Both the position numbers and the translations under genes were made by a program. From Fontibacter flavus (lineage in GTDB: Bacteria > Bacteroidota > Bacteroidia > Cytophagales > Cyclobacteriaceae): DNA of 64,000 nucleotides. The stretch lies in the NCBI RefSeq assembly GCF_042432905.1, contig NZ_JBHLWI010000083.1:1-64000 (forward strand). Reading direction: 5' to 3'. Positions within the stretch are counted from its first letter, which is position 1. The number at the start of each line of letters is the position of its first letter. Under the pieces are notes generated by a model. The model was not told the DNA's origin. It saw nothing but the letters and a program-made list of their open reading frames with translations, and searched no databases. Positions 40,525-49,367 of this stretch are shown in pieces.

Positions 40525-41275
40525 TGAGTGACCAATCGTAGTTAAGGTAGGTTACCTTCGCGTTGGGGATGATTTTAGTTTTAGAATATCGGTTAAGATA
40601 ATCAATTAAAGATCCTTTTTTAGTAAAATCCTCTTTGAACCAAGAAAAAATCTGTGAAATTTCAATTTTATCCTTTTGGATTTTATTCCTGACAGGGTCA
40701 TTGATGAAATTTCTTGTCACACTTTCCAGTTGATCTTCAATCTTTTCGGCAACAAATGCTTCATTTAGTAAAGGCGGACAGGAAAAAGAAGCACAGTTTA
40801 TCGCAAAATGGATTCTGGGTTCATTGAACTCTTTCCTTAAGATCTTGTGCTCAATTTCATCCAAAGAAGCATCCTTTCCTCCTATTTGAAAAAATTTCAC
40901 CTGCCAAATGGTATTCACTAGCGGAAGACTCAGTTTGGGATTCAGGTCTTTGATACTTTTGACAGGATAATGATCAATAATCAGCTTCAGGGTAAAAGCA
41001 TTATAGGCATTGATCCAATAAGCCAACTGTTCGTCTCTAGACCAGGTTGATCTATCTGGTGGGTTTTGATCCAACAGCTTCAGGTATGCTTCTAATTTTG
41101 TTTTATCCTTAATCAGGCCTGGATAATCTACTTTCCCTTTTTCATCTACATATTTGATCAGCAGCTCATGAAAAAGTTGATGTGAAGGCGGCGATGAACC
41201 TATTTGTCCCAAATCAGAATTCCCGCAGGAAAAATTAAACAGAAATACTGAAACAATCAGCCAATGCAAATACAT
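40517..41275 (-). CDS. DUF547 lipoprotein
   Basis: 252 residues with a lipoprotein signal (FLFNFSCGNS). The DUF547 core is clear: QLAYWINAYNAFTLKLIIDH, SLDEIEHKILRKEFNEPRIH, FAINCASFSCPPL. The conserved cysteine and histidine suggest a papain-like or transglutaminase-like fold. Biochemical role unknown. First gene of the run 41275-36159; it overlaps the FAD oxidoreductase gene, which implies co-translation. Confidence 0.9.
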   Translation of the reverse strand: MYLHWLIVSVFLFNFSCGNSDLGQIGSSPPSHQLFHELLIKYVDEKGKVDYPGLIKDKTKLEAYLKLLDQNPPDRSTWSRDEQLAYWINAYNAFTLKLIIDHYPVKSIKDLNPKLSLPLVNTIWQVKFFQIGGKDASLDEIEHKILRKEFNEPRIHFAINCASFSCPPLLNEAFVAEKIEDQLESVTRNFINDPVRNKIQKDKIEISQIFSWFKEDFTKKGSLIDYLNRYSKTKIIPNAKVTYLNYDWSLNE

Positions 41276-41309
41276 AGATCGAAGATGTTTAAAGAATTTT
41301 GGTGGGTTA

Positions 41310-41804
41310 TCAATACACTTTTTGGCCCTTTCTCAGCCACACTCCCCATTTCCGGTCAAATGCATGGACTTTTTCTGTATGGACATCCCCAACAAAGACC
41401 TTGTGATCTTCATTCACCCAGTGAAATATACCTCCATATAAATTATATACTTCCTTAAAACCGGCATCTTTTAATTTTTTTCCAATATCCTGACTTCTTG
41501 CACCGATAGAACAATACACAACTATCTTTTGCTCCTTAGGTATGTCATCCAGACTTTTGATATCGAAAGTTTCATAGCCAACCCATTTGGCACCAGCTAG
41601 GTGACTTACTTCAAATTCTTCTCTCTCTCTTGTATCTAGAAAAAGCGCTTGGTTCAAGATATTTTGCTGTTCCGGATAAACCAACGGGAAATCATTGTCA
41701 TATATCCCATTCAACAGGCTTTTAAATGCCAGACTTTGGGCATCTGTCTCACAGCTGAACTGGATTAAAGAAATAAAAAGAAGAATTGTGAATTTTAACC
41801 TCAT
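41310..41804 (-). CDS. rhodanese-domain lipoprotein
   Basis: 164 residues with a lipoprotein signal (LIQFSCETD). The rhodanese domain has FLDTREREEFEVSHLAGA and the active-site loop VYCSIGARSQ with the catalytic cysteine. It transfers or holds sulfane sulfur in the periplasm. It lies 34 bases upstream of the DUF547 lipoprotein on the same strand, so probably belongs to the same redox operon. Confidence 0.92.
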   Translation of the reverse strand: MRLKFTILLFISLIQFSCETDAQSLAFKSLLNGIYDNDFPLVYPEQQNILNQALFLDTREREEFEVSHLAGAKWVGYETFDIKSLDDIPKEQKIVVYCSIGARSQDIGKKLKDAGFKEVYNLYGGIFHWVNEDHKVFVGDVHTEKVHAFDRKWGVWLRKGQKVY

Positions 41805-41995
41805 TAGATGATTCCCGGCATTCTAAACTAATCCTAGGAATGACAAATCAACTCCAATAAAACACAAAGTAAAACTGATCAAACCTGATACGATCCGATA
41901 ACCCCATTTCGAATTCAAATGTTCATTACTGAACCCAAGAAATCCGATTTTAACTTAAGATTTAAATCCTTGCTCTTTCAATTTAGGATAGTATC

Positions 41996-42709
41996 TTACC
42001 CGTAAAAGTCAGATAGGCGTGCTAACCCCTTTTTATCTAAAACAATGATCTTTTTACCCTCAAAATCGATCAATTCATCTTTTTTGAATTCTGACAATAA
42101 ACGAATCACTGTTTCCGTAGCAGTTCCCACAAGACCAGCAATCTCCTCTCTGGTCAATACGATATCAATCTTATCCCCCTCTTTCCCATCTATGCCATAT
42201 GTCTCACTTAACTTCAGTAAAGTAAAAGCCAATCGCTCCCGGATAGATTTCTGTGTGGCATCAGTAAGCTTACTTTCCATCACCCCAAGGTCATGACAAA
42301 GTGCTTTGGTTACCCTTCGGTGAAACTCTGTATCTTCCGCCAATACTTTCAAAAATGCCTCTCTAGGGATAAAACAAATATTCGCATCTTCTACAATAGT
42401 CGCTGAATTTGAATAGGCTTCCTCTCCCAATAAAGAGACATAACCTAAAAAATCCCCTTTTTTGGCTAATCGGATAATTTGTTCTTTCCCGTTTGAGGCT
42501 GTTTTGTAAACTTTTACAATACCATCACTGATACAGAATATACCGAGAGGTTTAGTCCCTTCGTAAAAAAGTATTTGACCCTTTTTATGGGTTATGTAAT
42601 TTTTACTGTCAGATAATTGACATAGATGTGGCTCTGACACATCTGAAAATAATGAAAATTTTCTGCTCATACATAACTCGCAAGGCGTGTTTTTCTGCTG
42701 AACTTTCAT
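41996..42709 (-). CDS. Crp/Fnr-family regulator with N-terminal cysteines
   Basis: 237 residues. Residues 10-30 carry C10-x2-C13 and C30, and C59 lies in the cNMP-type barrel (KKGQILFYEGTKPLGIFCIS). Four cysteines could ligate an Fe-S cluster as in Fnr, although the spacing differs from the E. coli protein. The C-terminal winged helix reads LTREEIAGLVGTATETVIRL. Upstream of the rhodanese-ferredoxin operon (gap 191 bases), so it may control it in response to oxygen or nitric oxide. The redox role is an inference. Confidence 0.85.
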   Translation of the reverse strand: MKVQQKNTPCELCMSRKFSLFSDVSEPHLCQLSDSKNYITHKKGQILFYEGTKPLGIFCISDGIVKVYKTASNGKEQIIRLAKKGDFLGYVSLLGEEAYSNSATIVEDANICFIPREAFLKVLAEDTEFHRRVTKALCHDLGVMESKLTDATQKSIRERLAFTLLKLSETYGIDGKEGDKIDIVLTREEIAGLVGTATETVIRLLSEFKKDELIDFEGKKIIVLDKKGLARLSDFYG

Positions 42710-42784
42710 ATTTGATAGTGGATTTAATTTATTCTACCTAATTCTTAAAGATACACAAAAACATGATAAAAATCATAATGTCAA

Positions 42785-43255
42785 TTATGGAAATTTTGGA
42801 AGCGCTCCTACCTGAACATATTGATCAATTACATTATCGAAAGTTAAAAACAAATGTTTCAAACCATTGGTAATGCCGATGTGGGGCGCTTGGATACTTT
42901 TGTTGTAAACACAAACCTGTTCTACTGTTTTTTGTGAAAGTATAATATCTGGCGCCTTACATTCAATCAACAAAAATGGAGAGCCTGTCCTATTCAATAC
43001 TAGAATATCAGACCTTTTCTGTACCTGATTATACACCAATCCTTTTTCCAAAGAGAACAAACTCTTTGGATATCCCTCATAATGGATTAAAAAAAGAATC
43101 ATGTGCTGCCTCACCCACTCCTCTGGAGTCAATATCAGAAACTTCTTTCTCAGCGAATCGAAAATGCTTAATTTTCCCGCATCTTCCTGAATCCTAAAGT
43201 CAAACTCGGGAAAATTGAGACTTGTCTGCAAATAGGCATATCGGTCCGCTATCAT
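42785..43255 (-). CDS. HsdR-N-like (PD-(D/E)XK) small nuclease-fold protein
   Basis: 156 residues from the ATG (a TTG ten codons upstream is possible). It resembles the N-terminal nuclease fold of type I restriction R subunits, with KRSDILVLNRTGSPFLLIEC and K as the D...ExK core. Stand-alone forms are common in Bacteroidota, encoded without HsdM/S. No methylase is nearby, so this is not a restriction system as seen. Role unknown; divergent from the amidohydrolase gene. Confidence 0.82.
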   Translation of the reverse strand: MIADRYAYLQTSLNFPEFDFRIQEDAGKLSIFDSLRKKFLILTPEEWVRQHMILFLIHYEGYPKSLFSLEKGLVYNQVQKRSDILVLNRTGSPFLLIECKAPDIILSQKTVEQVCVYNKSIQAPHIGITNGLKHLFLTFDNVIDQYVQVGALPKFP

Positions 43256-43306
43256 GACACAAATATGAAGGCTTTTCCTTAACAAACATCAAGATAATCT
43301 GCTAAA

Positions 43307-44947
43307 ATGAAGAAAATAATTCTTTTAAATCTCCTTGTTGTCTATACCGGTCTTCTGAATTCCTGTGGGAATGGAAAGGAACAAGTGGATCTTATTGTCC
43401 ACAATGCCATTGTTTATACTGTAAATGCAGATTTTACCATTACTCAGGCATTGGCCATAAAAGACGGACTGTTTGTGGAAATCGGTTCTAACTCAAAAAT
43501 TCTTTCAAAATACAAGGCCGATGAAGTCCTTGATCTTAAAGGTGCTGCAGTTTACCCTGGCCTAATTGATGCCCATGCGCACTTTTTCAGATATGGCCTA
43601 GGGCTTCAAACAGCTGACTTATTGGGCGCTGAATCTGAAGAAGAACTGGTACAAAGAGTTAAAGAGCATTACAGAAGAAATCCTGAAGTAACATGGATTT
43701 TGGGAAAAGGATGGGATCAAAACCTTTGGGAAGACAAGGAATTCCCTACAAAAGACGCATTGGACGAATTCTTTCCGGACATACCAGTTTTATTGACCAG
43801 AATAGATGGCCATGCTGCACTTGCCAATCAAAAAGCATTGGATCTTGGTGGAATTACTGCCAGAACAGAAATGGTCGGAGGAAAAGTCATTCTCATTGAT
43901 GGTAAGCCTTCTGGCGTATTGATTGATAATGCCATCAAGCTGGTTTCTTCAAAAATTCCTGCCCCAAGCGAAGAGGAAGCGCGATCAGCATTAATCGCTG
44001 CTCAGGAAAACTGTTTTGCAGTCGGCCTAACCTCAATTGTGGATGCTGGATTGGAAAAAGAAATGATCCACCTGATCACCAAAATGCATACGGATGGCTC
44101 ACTTAAAATGAGAATTTATGCAATGGTTAATCCTACAGAGGCCAATATGAAGCATTATTTTGAAGTGGGACCATATCAGGACGATTTCCTGACAGTTCGA
44201 AGTTTCAAAATCTATGGAGACGGAGCATTGGGTTCCAGAGGGGCTGCATTACTTAAGCCTTACCATGACCATGCGGACAATTATGGTTTCCTGCTCAAAA
44301 CCCCGGAAGAATTTGATAGACTGGCAAAAATGATGTACGAACATGGGTTTCAAATGAATACACACTGTATCGGAGACTCTGCAAACAGAACCTTATTGGA
44401 CATCTATGCCAAATATCTGAAGGGGAAAAACGATTTAAGATGGAGGATTGAACACGCTCAAATTGTCAGCAAAGAGGATATGCCAAAGTTTGCTGAATAC
44501 AGCATCATTCCTTCCATTCAGCCAACACATGCTACTTCTGACATGAATTGGGCAGGTCAGCGACTTGGCCCCTTTAGAATTAAGACGGCTTATGCCTATA
44601 AGGATCTTTTGGACCAGAATGGCCTGATAGCTTTGGGCTCTGACTTCCCGGTCGAACACATTAATCCAATGTATGGATTTCATGCCGCAGTAGTCAGGAA
44701 AGATGCCAAAAACTTACCTGAAAGTGGCTTCCAGCCCGAAAACAAAATCACAAGGGAGCAGGCACTGAAAGGAATGACCATATGGGCAGCATATGCAAAC
44801 TTTGAAGAAAACAAAAAAGGCAGCATAGAAAAGGGAAAACTTGCCGATTTTATTGTCCTGGAGAAAGATATGATGACTGCTCCTGAAACCGAACTTAGAA
44901 ACCTTAAGGTATTGCACACTTATCTTGGAGGACATAAAGTATATTAA
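43307..44947 (+). CDS. YtcJ-like amidohydrolase, lipoprotein
   Basis: 546 residues with a lipoprotein signal (GLLNSCGNG). Amidohydrolase-3 family: metal ligands in GLIDAHAHFFRYGLG, then GDGALGSRGAAL, MNTHCIGDSANRTLLD, RIEHAQIVSKED and ALGSDFPVE. Likely a periplasmic or surface hydrolase of amides or N-substituted compounds; substrate unknown. It stands as a single gene with a weak hairpin after it (44966-44990). Confidence 0.9.
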   Translation: MKKIILLNLLVVYTGLLNSCGNGKEQVDLIVHNAIVYTVNADFTITQALAIKDGLFVEIGSNSKILSKYKADEVLDLKGAAVYPGLIDAHAHFFRYGLGLQTADLLGAESEEELVQRVKEHYRRNPEVTWILGKGWDQNLWEDKEFPTKDALDEFFPDIPVLLTRIDGHAALANQKALDLGGITARTEMVGGKVILIDGKPSGVLIDNAIKLVSSKIPAPSEEEARSALIAAQENCFAVGLTSIVDAGLEKEMIHLITKMHTDGSLKMRIYAMVNPTEANMKHYFEVGPYQDDFLTVRSFKIYGDGALGSRGAALLKPYHDHADNYGFLLKTPEEFDRLAKMMYEHGFQMNTHCIGDSANRTLLDIYAKYLKGKNDLRWRIEHAQIVSKEDMPKFAEYSIIPSIQPTHATSDMNWAGQRLGPFRIKTAYAYKDLLDQNGLIALGSDFPVEHINPMYGFHAAVVRKDAKNLPESGFQPENKITREQALKGMTIWAAYANFEENKKGSIEKGKLADFIVLEKDMMTAPETELRNLKVLHTYLGGHKVY

Positions 44948-45037
44948 ACACGATCAGTGACTTAACTACCTAAGATTGATTACCAGGTAGGCAGTTTTTG
45001 TATTCTCTTTTTTCCAGTAAAAGTTCTAATGTTAATT

Positions 45038-45730
45038 CTAAAACTGTAAATAAGGCTTAAGTCTTTCCACCCATTCTTCGTTGAAAATCTTGATTTTCAG
45101 GAGGTCTTCAGCTGAAGCATAAGGACCATGCTGCTCCCTATATGCCACAATGACTTTTGCGGCTCCATAGTTGATGTAGGGATGTTTTGCCAAGGCTTGC
45201 ACATCAAGAGCATTTACCTCTAACTTTCTGAAGATTCCCGGACTGAATTCAAAATAATCAAAGACCCTTTCCATCAGTTCTTCATTCATTCCAAAGACAT
45301 CCAAAAGCTGCTCCATTTGATGAAGTCCACCGATATTTTCACGGAATTTAACCACTCTTCCTGCCATTGCCGAACCAATACCCGGAACAATTTGTAATAC
45401 GACAGAGTCCGCTTCATTAAAAGCCAAACGGTTTAACTGAGGGGAACCTCTCCTTTGGGTAGTGGAACGGCGCCGAGTAGAATCTGCAGCTACAAATCCT
45501 ACAGGAGAAGAGTTGGGCTGATACGCTTCCCAACCGGCATTGATCAGACTGTCTACCCGCTCCAAATAAGCATCATAAACAGGCGCATGCTTTCTTTCTA
45601 GCATCCAACTGTAAACTGATGGAATGAAATAAAGGAGGCTCAATGCGGGAATGACAAAAACAAATCCCCTGGATTCTCTGGCCGTAAAACCAAAATAGGT
45701 CTTCAATAAATAGAAAAGTCTGGACTTCAT
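45038..45730 (-). CDS. helix-hairpin-helix (ComEA-like) protein
   Basis: 230 residues. One N-terminal membrane span (GFVFVIPALSLLYFIPSVYS), a linker, then three helix-hairpin-helix units: NEADSVVLQIVPGIGSAMAG, MEQLLDVFGMNEELMERVFD and LAKHPYINYGAAKVIVAYRE. The last, EDLLKIKIFNEEWVERLKPY, completes the fold. Such proteins bind DNA non-specifically outside the inner membrane and can serve in DNA uptake. No other com gene is here. Confidence 0.88.
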   Translation of the reverse strand: MKSRLFYLLKTYFGFTARESRGFVFVIPALSLLYFIPSVYSWMLERKHAPVYDAYLERVDSLINAGWEAYQPNSSPVGFVAADSTRRRSTTQRRGSPQLNRLAFNEADSVVLQIVPGIGSAMAGRVVKFRENIGGLHQMEQLLDVFGMNEELMERVFDYFEFSPGIFRKLEVNALDVQALAKHPYINYGAAKVIVAYREQHGPYASAEDLLKIKIFNEEWVERLKPYLQF

Positions 45731-45952
45731 AAAAAAACAGTTTAAAAGCTTAATCCAAAATCATAGATCATATCTATGAAAGATAAATTTATACAATTGG
45801 GTTTATTCCTCCAAATTAATCAAATTTGCAGCCGATCCACCCAATGCCACAGAACAAAGTTATTTAGATTAAATATAAATTATAGTCACGGTAAGGAAAA
45901 TTTTCTTTTGACCCACAAAGAAGATTAAATTTGGATGTTAAAAGTATCAGTA

Positions 45953-47227
45953 ATGGAAAACAAGTTTAGAGCTATAAGTTTATCCTACAAAAACGCCCCT
46001 GTGGAAATCAGGGAAGTAATTGCCTTGGATGAAGGTTCTATTCATTCATTATTAGTGAAATTAAAGGATTTTTTTAGCGTAACTGACACTTTAATACTTT
46101 CTACCTGCAATAGAACGGAGGTTTATTATTCCCATGATCTTGACATCAGTGCAGAAATCATCAAATTAATAGGCCTGGAAAAAGGTCTTCCAAATGTGGT
46201 GGATTTCATGGAGTATTTCAGTATCCTCAATGATGACAGATCAGCTATTGACCATCTTTTCAAAGTAGCTGTAGGATTAGAGGCTCAGGTGGTGGGTGAT
46301 ATGCAAATCGCCAACCAGGTAAAAAGAGCTTACCAAGCTTCTGCTGATTTGGATATGGCAGGTCCATTCCTGCACAGGTTGATGCATACGGTATTCTACA
46401 CCAATAAAAGAGTGGTACAAGAAACAGCCTTTAGAGATGGTGCAGCTTCTGTGTCCTACGCAGCGGTGGAATTGATCGAAGAGCTGACTTCCAATACTTA
46501 CCAGCCAAGAGTTCTGCTCATCGGTGTAGGGGAAATCGGAGAGGATGTAGCCAAAAACATGGTACATGTACCTGATGCCAAGGTAACCATTACCAACAGA
46601 ACTTTCGACAGGGCCAAAGCTTTGGCTGATGAACTCGGTTTTGACGTAATTCCTTTTGAACAATGCTTTGAGGCCATGAAAGAAGCTGACGTGGTAGTTT
46701 CTTCTATCATGAAGTCTGAGCCTTTTATTACCAAGGGCCTTGTACAGTCTATGGAAATTCCTAGCTATAAGTTGTTTATCGACTTATCAGTACCGAGAAG
46801 CATAGAAACGACCATTGAAGAAGTACCAGGTGTCCTGCTTTACAATGTGGACAATATCCGCAGTAAAGCAACAGAAACGCTGGAAAGAAGATTAGCCTCT
46901 ATCCCTCAGGTTGAAAACATCATTGCTGAAACCATCGATGAGTTTTATAACTGGAAAAAGGAAATGATGGTATCACCTACCATCAACAAATTGAAGAATG
47001 CACTGGAACAAATCCGTCAAGAGGAAATGTCCAGATTTTTGAAAAATGCTGACGACAAGCAAATTGCGATGATTGACAAAATCACCAAGAGCATGATGCA
47101 AAAGATCTTGAAAGTTCCGGTAGTTCAACTGCGTGCTGCCTGCCAAAGAGATGATGCAGATAAAATGATCGACATCATATCCGATCTATTCGATCTGGAG
47201 AAAGTGAGTGAAAATAAAGAGCAGTAA
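45953..47227 (+). CDS. hemA: glutamyl-tRNA reductase
   Basis: 424 residues. Reduces glutamyl-tRNA to glutamate-1-semialdehyde, the first committed step of tetrapyrrole synthesis. Catalytic C52 in LSTCNRTEVYY, LFKVAVGLEAQVVGDMQIAN, and NADPH-binding VLLIGVGEIGEDVA. The ATG used gives MENKFRAISLSY; an ATG at 45935 is in frame, but a TAnnTTTG box (45926-45933) just before it would start transcription after that codon. The next heme genes are not in the window. Confidence 0.97.
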   Translation: MENKFRAISLSYKNAPVEIREVIALDEGSIHSLLVKLKDFFSVTDTLILSTCNRTEVYYSHDLDISAEIIKLIGLEKGLPNVVDFMEYFSILNDDRSAIDHLFKVAVGLEAQVVGDMQIANQVKRAYQASADLDMAGPFLHRLMHTVFYTNKRVVQETAFRDGAASVSYAAVELIEELTSNTYQPRVLLIGVGEIGEDVAKNMVHVPDAKVTITNRTFDRAKALADELGFDVIPFEQCFEAMKEADVVVSSIMKSEPFITKGLVQSMEIPSYKLFIDLSVPRSIETTIEEVPGVLLYNVDNIRSKATETLERRLASIPQVENIIAETIDEFYNWKKEMMVSPTINKLKNALEQIRQEEMSRFLKNADDKQIAMIDKITKSMMQKILKVPVVQLRAACQRDDADKMIDIISDLFDLEKVSENKEQ

Positions 47228-47229
47228 AA

Positions 47230-48120
47230 TCAATAGTTAAGGTTCAGCTCTTTCCTTAGAAATTCATCCTCTACGCGGTTTCTTTTCCAATAATCCACTA
47301 TTTTCAAACCTTTCCGTTTGGCAGAAGTAATTTCCTTATTGCCATCCGGGCGGACATGAATTTCTTCCCAGGCCAATATTTGGTAAGGGAATTCCTTCTC
47401 AAAATTTATAGTCAGCACCCTTTTTCCTGAACTATAGCTCAGTTCAAGCTGCTTTCTATTATCACTCAGGTCCTGAATCCGGATAAATGCCTCCTCCGCA
47501 ACAAATTCCCGATGACTCAGCCTTTGGTACAACAAGGATGGCAAGATATTGACACTACCTAAAGGCACTTGATTGGGATTGATCCGTATCAAATTCCACA
47601 GGTCGTCTTCCATTATTCCAGAAACTGAGAAAGATTCATCCCCCTCTTTCTCAAAATAGGAGAAAAGTTTGCCGCTGTATTTATCCCCGCTGTTGAGATT
47701 CATTTGGGTAAAAGTCTGACCGCACCATTCCTGGGAGCTTGCTGTAAACTTCAAACCGTTAGATTTTTCTTTTGTAGGTGTAAAGGCAGAAAGCATCATG
47801 TGATAAGGATAAATTCCAGTCACAAAATCCCTGGTCTGATTCATCTTCAAAATACTCACCTTATCACTTCCGGCTTTATCAGGCTCATCAAGTTTCACAT
47901 GCCTTTTCCTTGAAAAATCTTCCGTGACAAAAATCAGGACTGCTTCACCTGAGCGCTCTTCTCCATATCGGTTTTGGATCAGTTCGAAGCTGCTGATTTC
48001 CGCTTGACCTTGAAACCAATAATCCCCCCATTTATCAAAATCAATTTCTTCTCTTTCAGCTTTTCCACAGGAAAAAATAATAAGTGATAGGAAGGTCAGT
48101 AATATCCAGTTATTCTTCAT
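47230..48120 (-). CDS. lipoprotein of unknown function
   Basis: 296 residues with a lipoprotein signal (LIIFSCGKAE). The body is beta-strand rich with no recognised domain; WFQGQAEISSFELIQNRYGE and SAKRKGLKIVDYWKRNRVED are notable segments. The pattern (septum-site-like or DUF-type) recalls proteins that process a metabolite such as a polyester or polysaccharide, but no family could be named. It is convergent with hemA (two-base gap). Confidence 0.75.
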   Translation of the reverse strand: MKNNWILLTFLSLIIFSCGKAEREEIDFDKWGDYWFQGQAEISSFELIQNRYGEERSGEAVLIFVTEDFSRKRHVKLDEPDKAGSDKVSILKMNQTRDFVTGIYPYHMMLSAFTPTKEKSNGLKFTASSQEWCGQTFTQMNLNSGDKYSGKLFSYFEKEGDESFSVSGIMEDDLWNLIRINPNQVPLGSVNILPSLLYQRLSHREFVAEEAFIRIQDLSDNRKQLELSYSSGKRVLTINFEKEFPYQILAWEEIHVRPDGNKEITSAKRKGLKIVDYWKRNRVEDEFLRKELNLNY

Positions 48121-48331
48121 GAGATTATTGCTTTAAATATCTACACTTACAGGATTGAGATTGGAGATAGTGAGCCATGTCTTTGTCATGCAGACACTAG
48201 AAGCCTTTCATTTCAAACTTACTCCTGATTTCTTAAAGATACTGATTTTTATACTTACAAATCACCTCCCTCCAAGTTGGAAGTGAACAGGCTGAGTCCA
48301 TGGTAATGTTGTAGGGTGTTTGTTTTTTTAT

Positions 48332-48579
48332 TTAGTATACGGCCATATCCAAATCGGCAAAATCCTTAATTTCTGATAGTTTAATAAGTACATTTAAAGG
48401 TATCTCTTTCCAAGTTTCTTTAAATATTTCTTGGCCCTCTGCTGCTACTTTTATTATTTCTTTTTATATTTTCCGTGAAATGGACATCTCATTCCATGTA
48501 AATCACAATTAGTCTCGGATACTGTCAATTCATTGGTTGAAATTATCAATCCCAATAAAATCAACTTTATGTACCTCAT
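48332..48579 (-). pseudogene. broken small secreted protein gene
   Basis: From an ATG at 48579 the frame gives a signal-like MRYIKLILLGLIIS, then NCDLHGMRCPFHGKYKKK and stop. Shifting one base continues EIIKVAAEGQEIFKETWKEI, then PLNVLIKLSEIKDFADLDMA-VY and a stop at 48332. The interval is two over a whole number of codons, consistent with a one-base change. The 41-codon front part might alone be a small Cys/His-containing secreted protein. The rest of the 549-base gap (48121-48669) shows nothing recognisable. Confidence 0.45.
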
Positions 48580-48669
48580 TGTCTGTAGTGTCTTTTAGGG
48601 TGGGGCATAACTTGTAAATAAACGAAGTTGACCCCCAAAATATTTAAATCCTTTTAAAAAAGCTCTTAA

Positions 48670-49362
48670 CTACCAGTACTTCCAGATAGTCCACAGAATC
48701 TTATAACCTGCACCGAATACGCCTTTTACTGTGCCGCTCACCTTGGATACACCTATCCGCTTCCGGTAATCCACAGGCACTTCTGTGGTTTTCAAACCGG
48801 ATTTTGCTGCTTTGATCTGCATTTCGATCGTCCAGCCATAATTCTGGTCAACCATTCCTAAGCCGACCAATTTATCCCACTTAATCGCCCTAAAGGGACC
48901 CAGATCAGAATAATTGACGTTATAAATCCATCCCATTAGAGTAGTGGAAAGCCAATTCCCAAAAACCTGTGGCAAGGTCATAGAGCCACGCTCTCTGTTC
49001 CCCAATGCTCTAGAACCGATGACCATATCAAAATCATCTTTGAGAATCGGTGCTATGACATCTAAAAGTTGTCCGGGATAATCACTGTAATCCCCATCTA
49101 AAAATACCAAAATCTGAGGCGGCGTTGACAGGGATGACAAATAAGCCATCCCCGTCAAACATGCTTTTCCATAACCCATCTGAGGTTCATCCAAGACAAT
49201 CGCCCCCGCTTCCTGAGCCACTTTGGCGGTATTGTCTGTGGAATTATTGTTCACCACTACTACATTTCGGACAACAGATGGGATATCCTTGACCACCTTC
49301 CCTATAGAACCTTCTTCGTTATAGGCGGGTATCAGGACATCAATAATGATATTTTTGGACAT
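48670..49362 (-). CDS. family 2 glycosyltransferase (dolichol-phosphate-mannose-synthase-like)
   Basis: 230 residues from the ATG (a TTG three codons upstream overlaps the previous gene). Motifs: LIPAYNEEGSIGKVVKDIPS, VVVNNNSTDNTAKVA, FLDGDYSDYPGQLLD and GSRALGNRERGSM. It transfers a sugar from a nucleotide donor to a lipid or glycan acceptor at the membrane face; no membrane spans of its own are obvious. It follows the PLP-enzyme gene with a short overlap or gap, depending on the start. Confidence 0.92.
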   Translation of the reverse strand: MSKNIIIDVLIPAYNEEGSIGKVVKDIPSVVRNVVVVNNNSTDNTAKVAQEAGAIVLDEPQMGYGKACLTGMAYLSSLSTPPQILVFLDGDYSDYPGQLLDVIAPILKDDFDMVIGSRALGNRERGSMTLPQVFGNWLSTTLMGWIYNVNYSDLGPFRAIKWDKLVGLGMVDQNYGWTIEMQIKAAKSGLKTTEVPVDYRKRIGVSKVSGTVKGVFGAGYKILWTIWKYW

Positions 49363-49367
49363 ATAGC

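Noticed and set aside
42785..43255. HsdR-N-like protein as part of a restriction-modification system
   Set aside because: No methylase or specificity gene is nearby and only the nuclease-fold part exists, so a restriction system cannot be supported.
44966..44990. Hairpin after the amidohydrolase gene as a terminator
   Set aside because: CTACCT/AGGTAG has only six pairs and the T-run begins four bases later; too weak to call.
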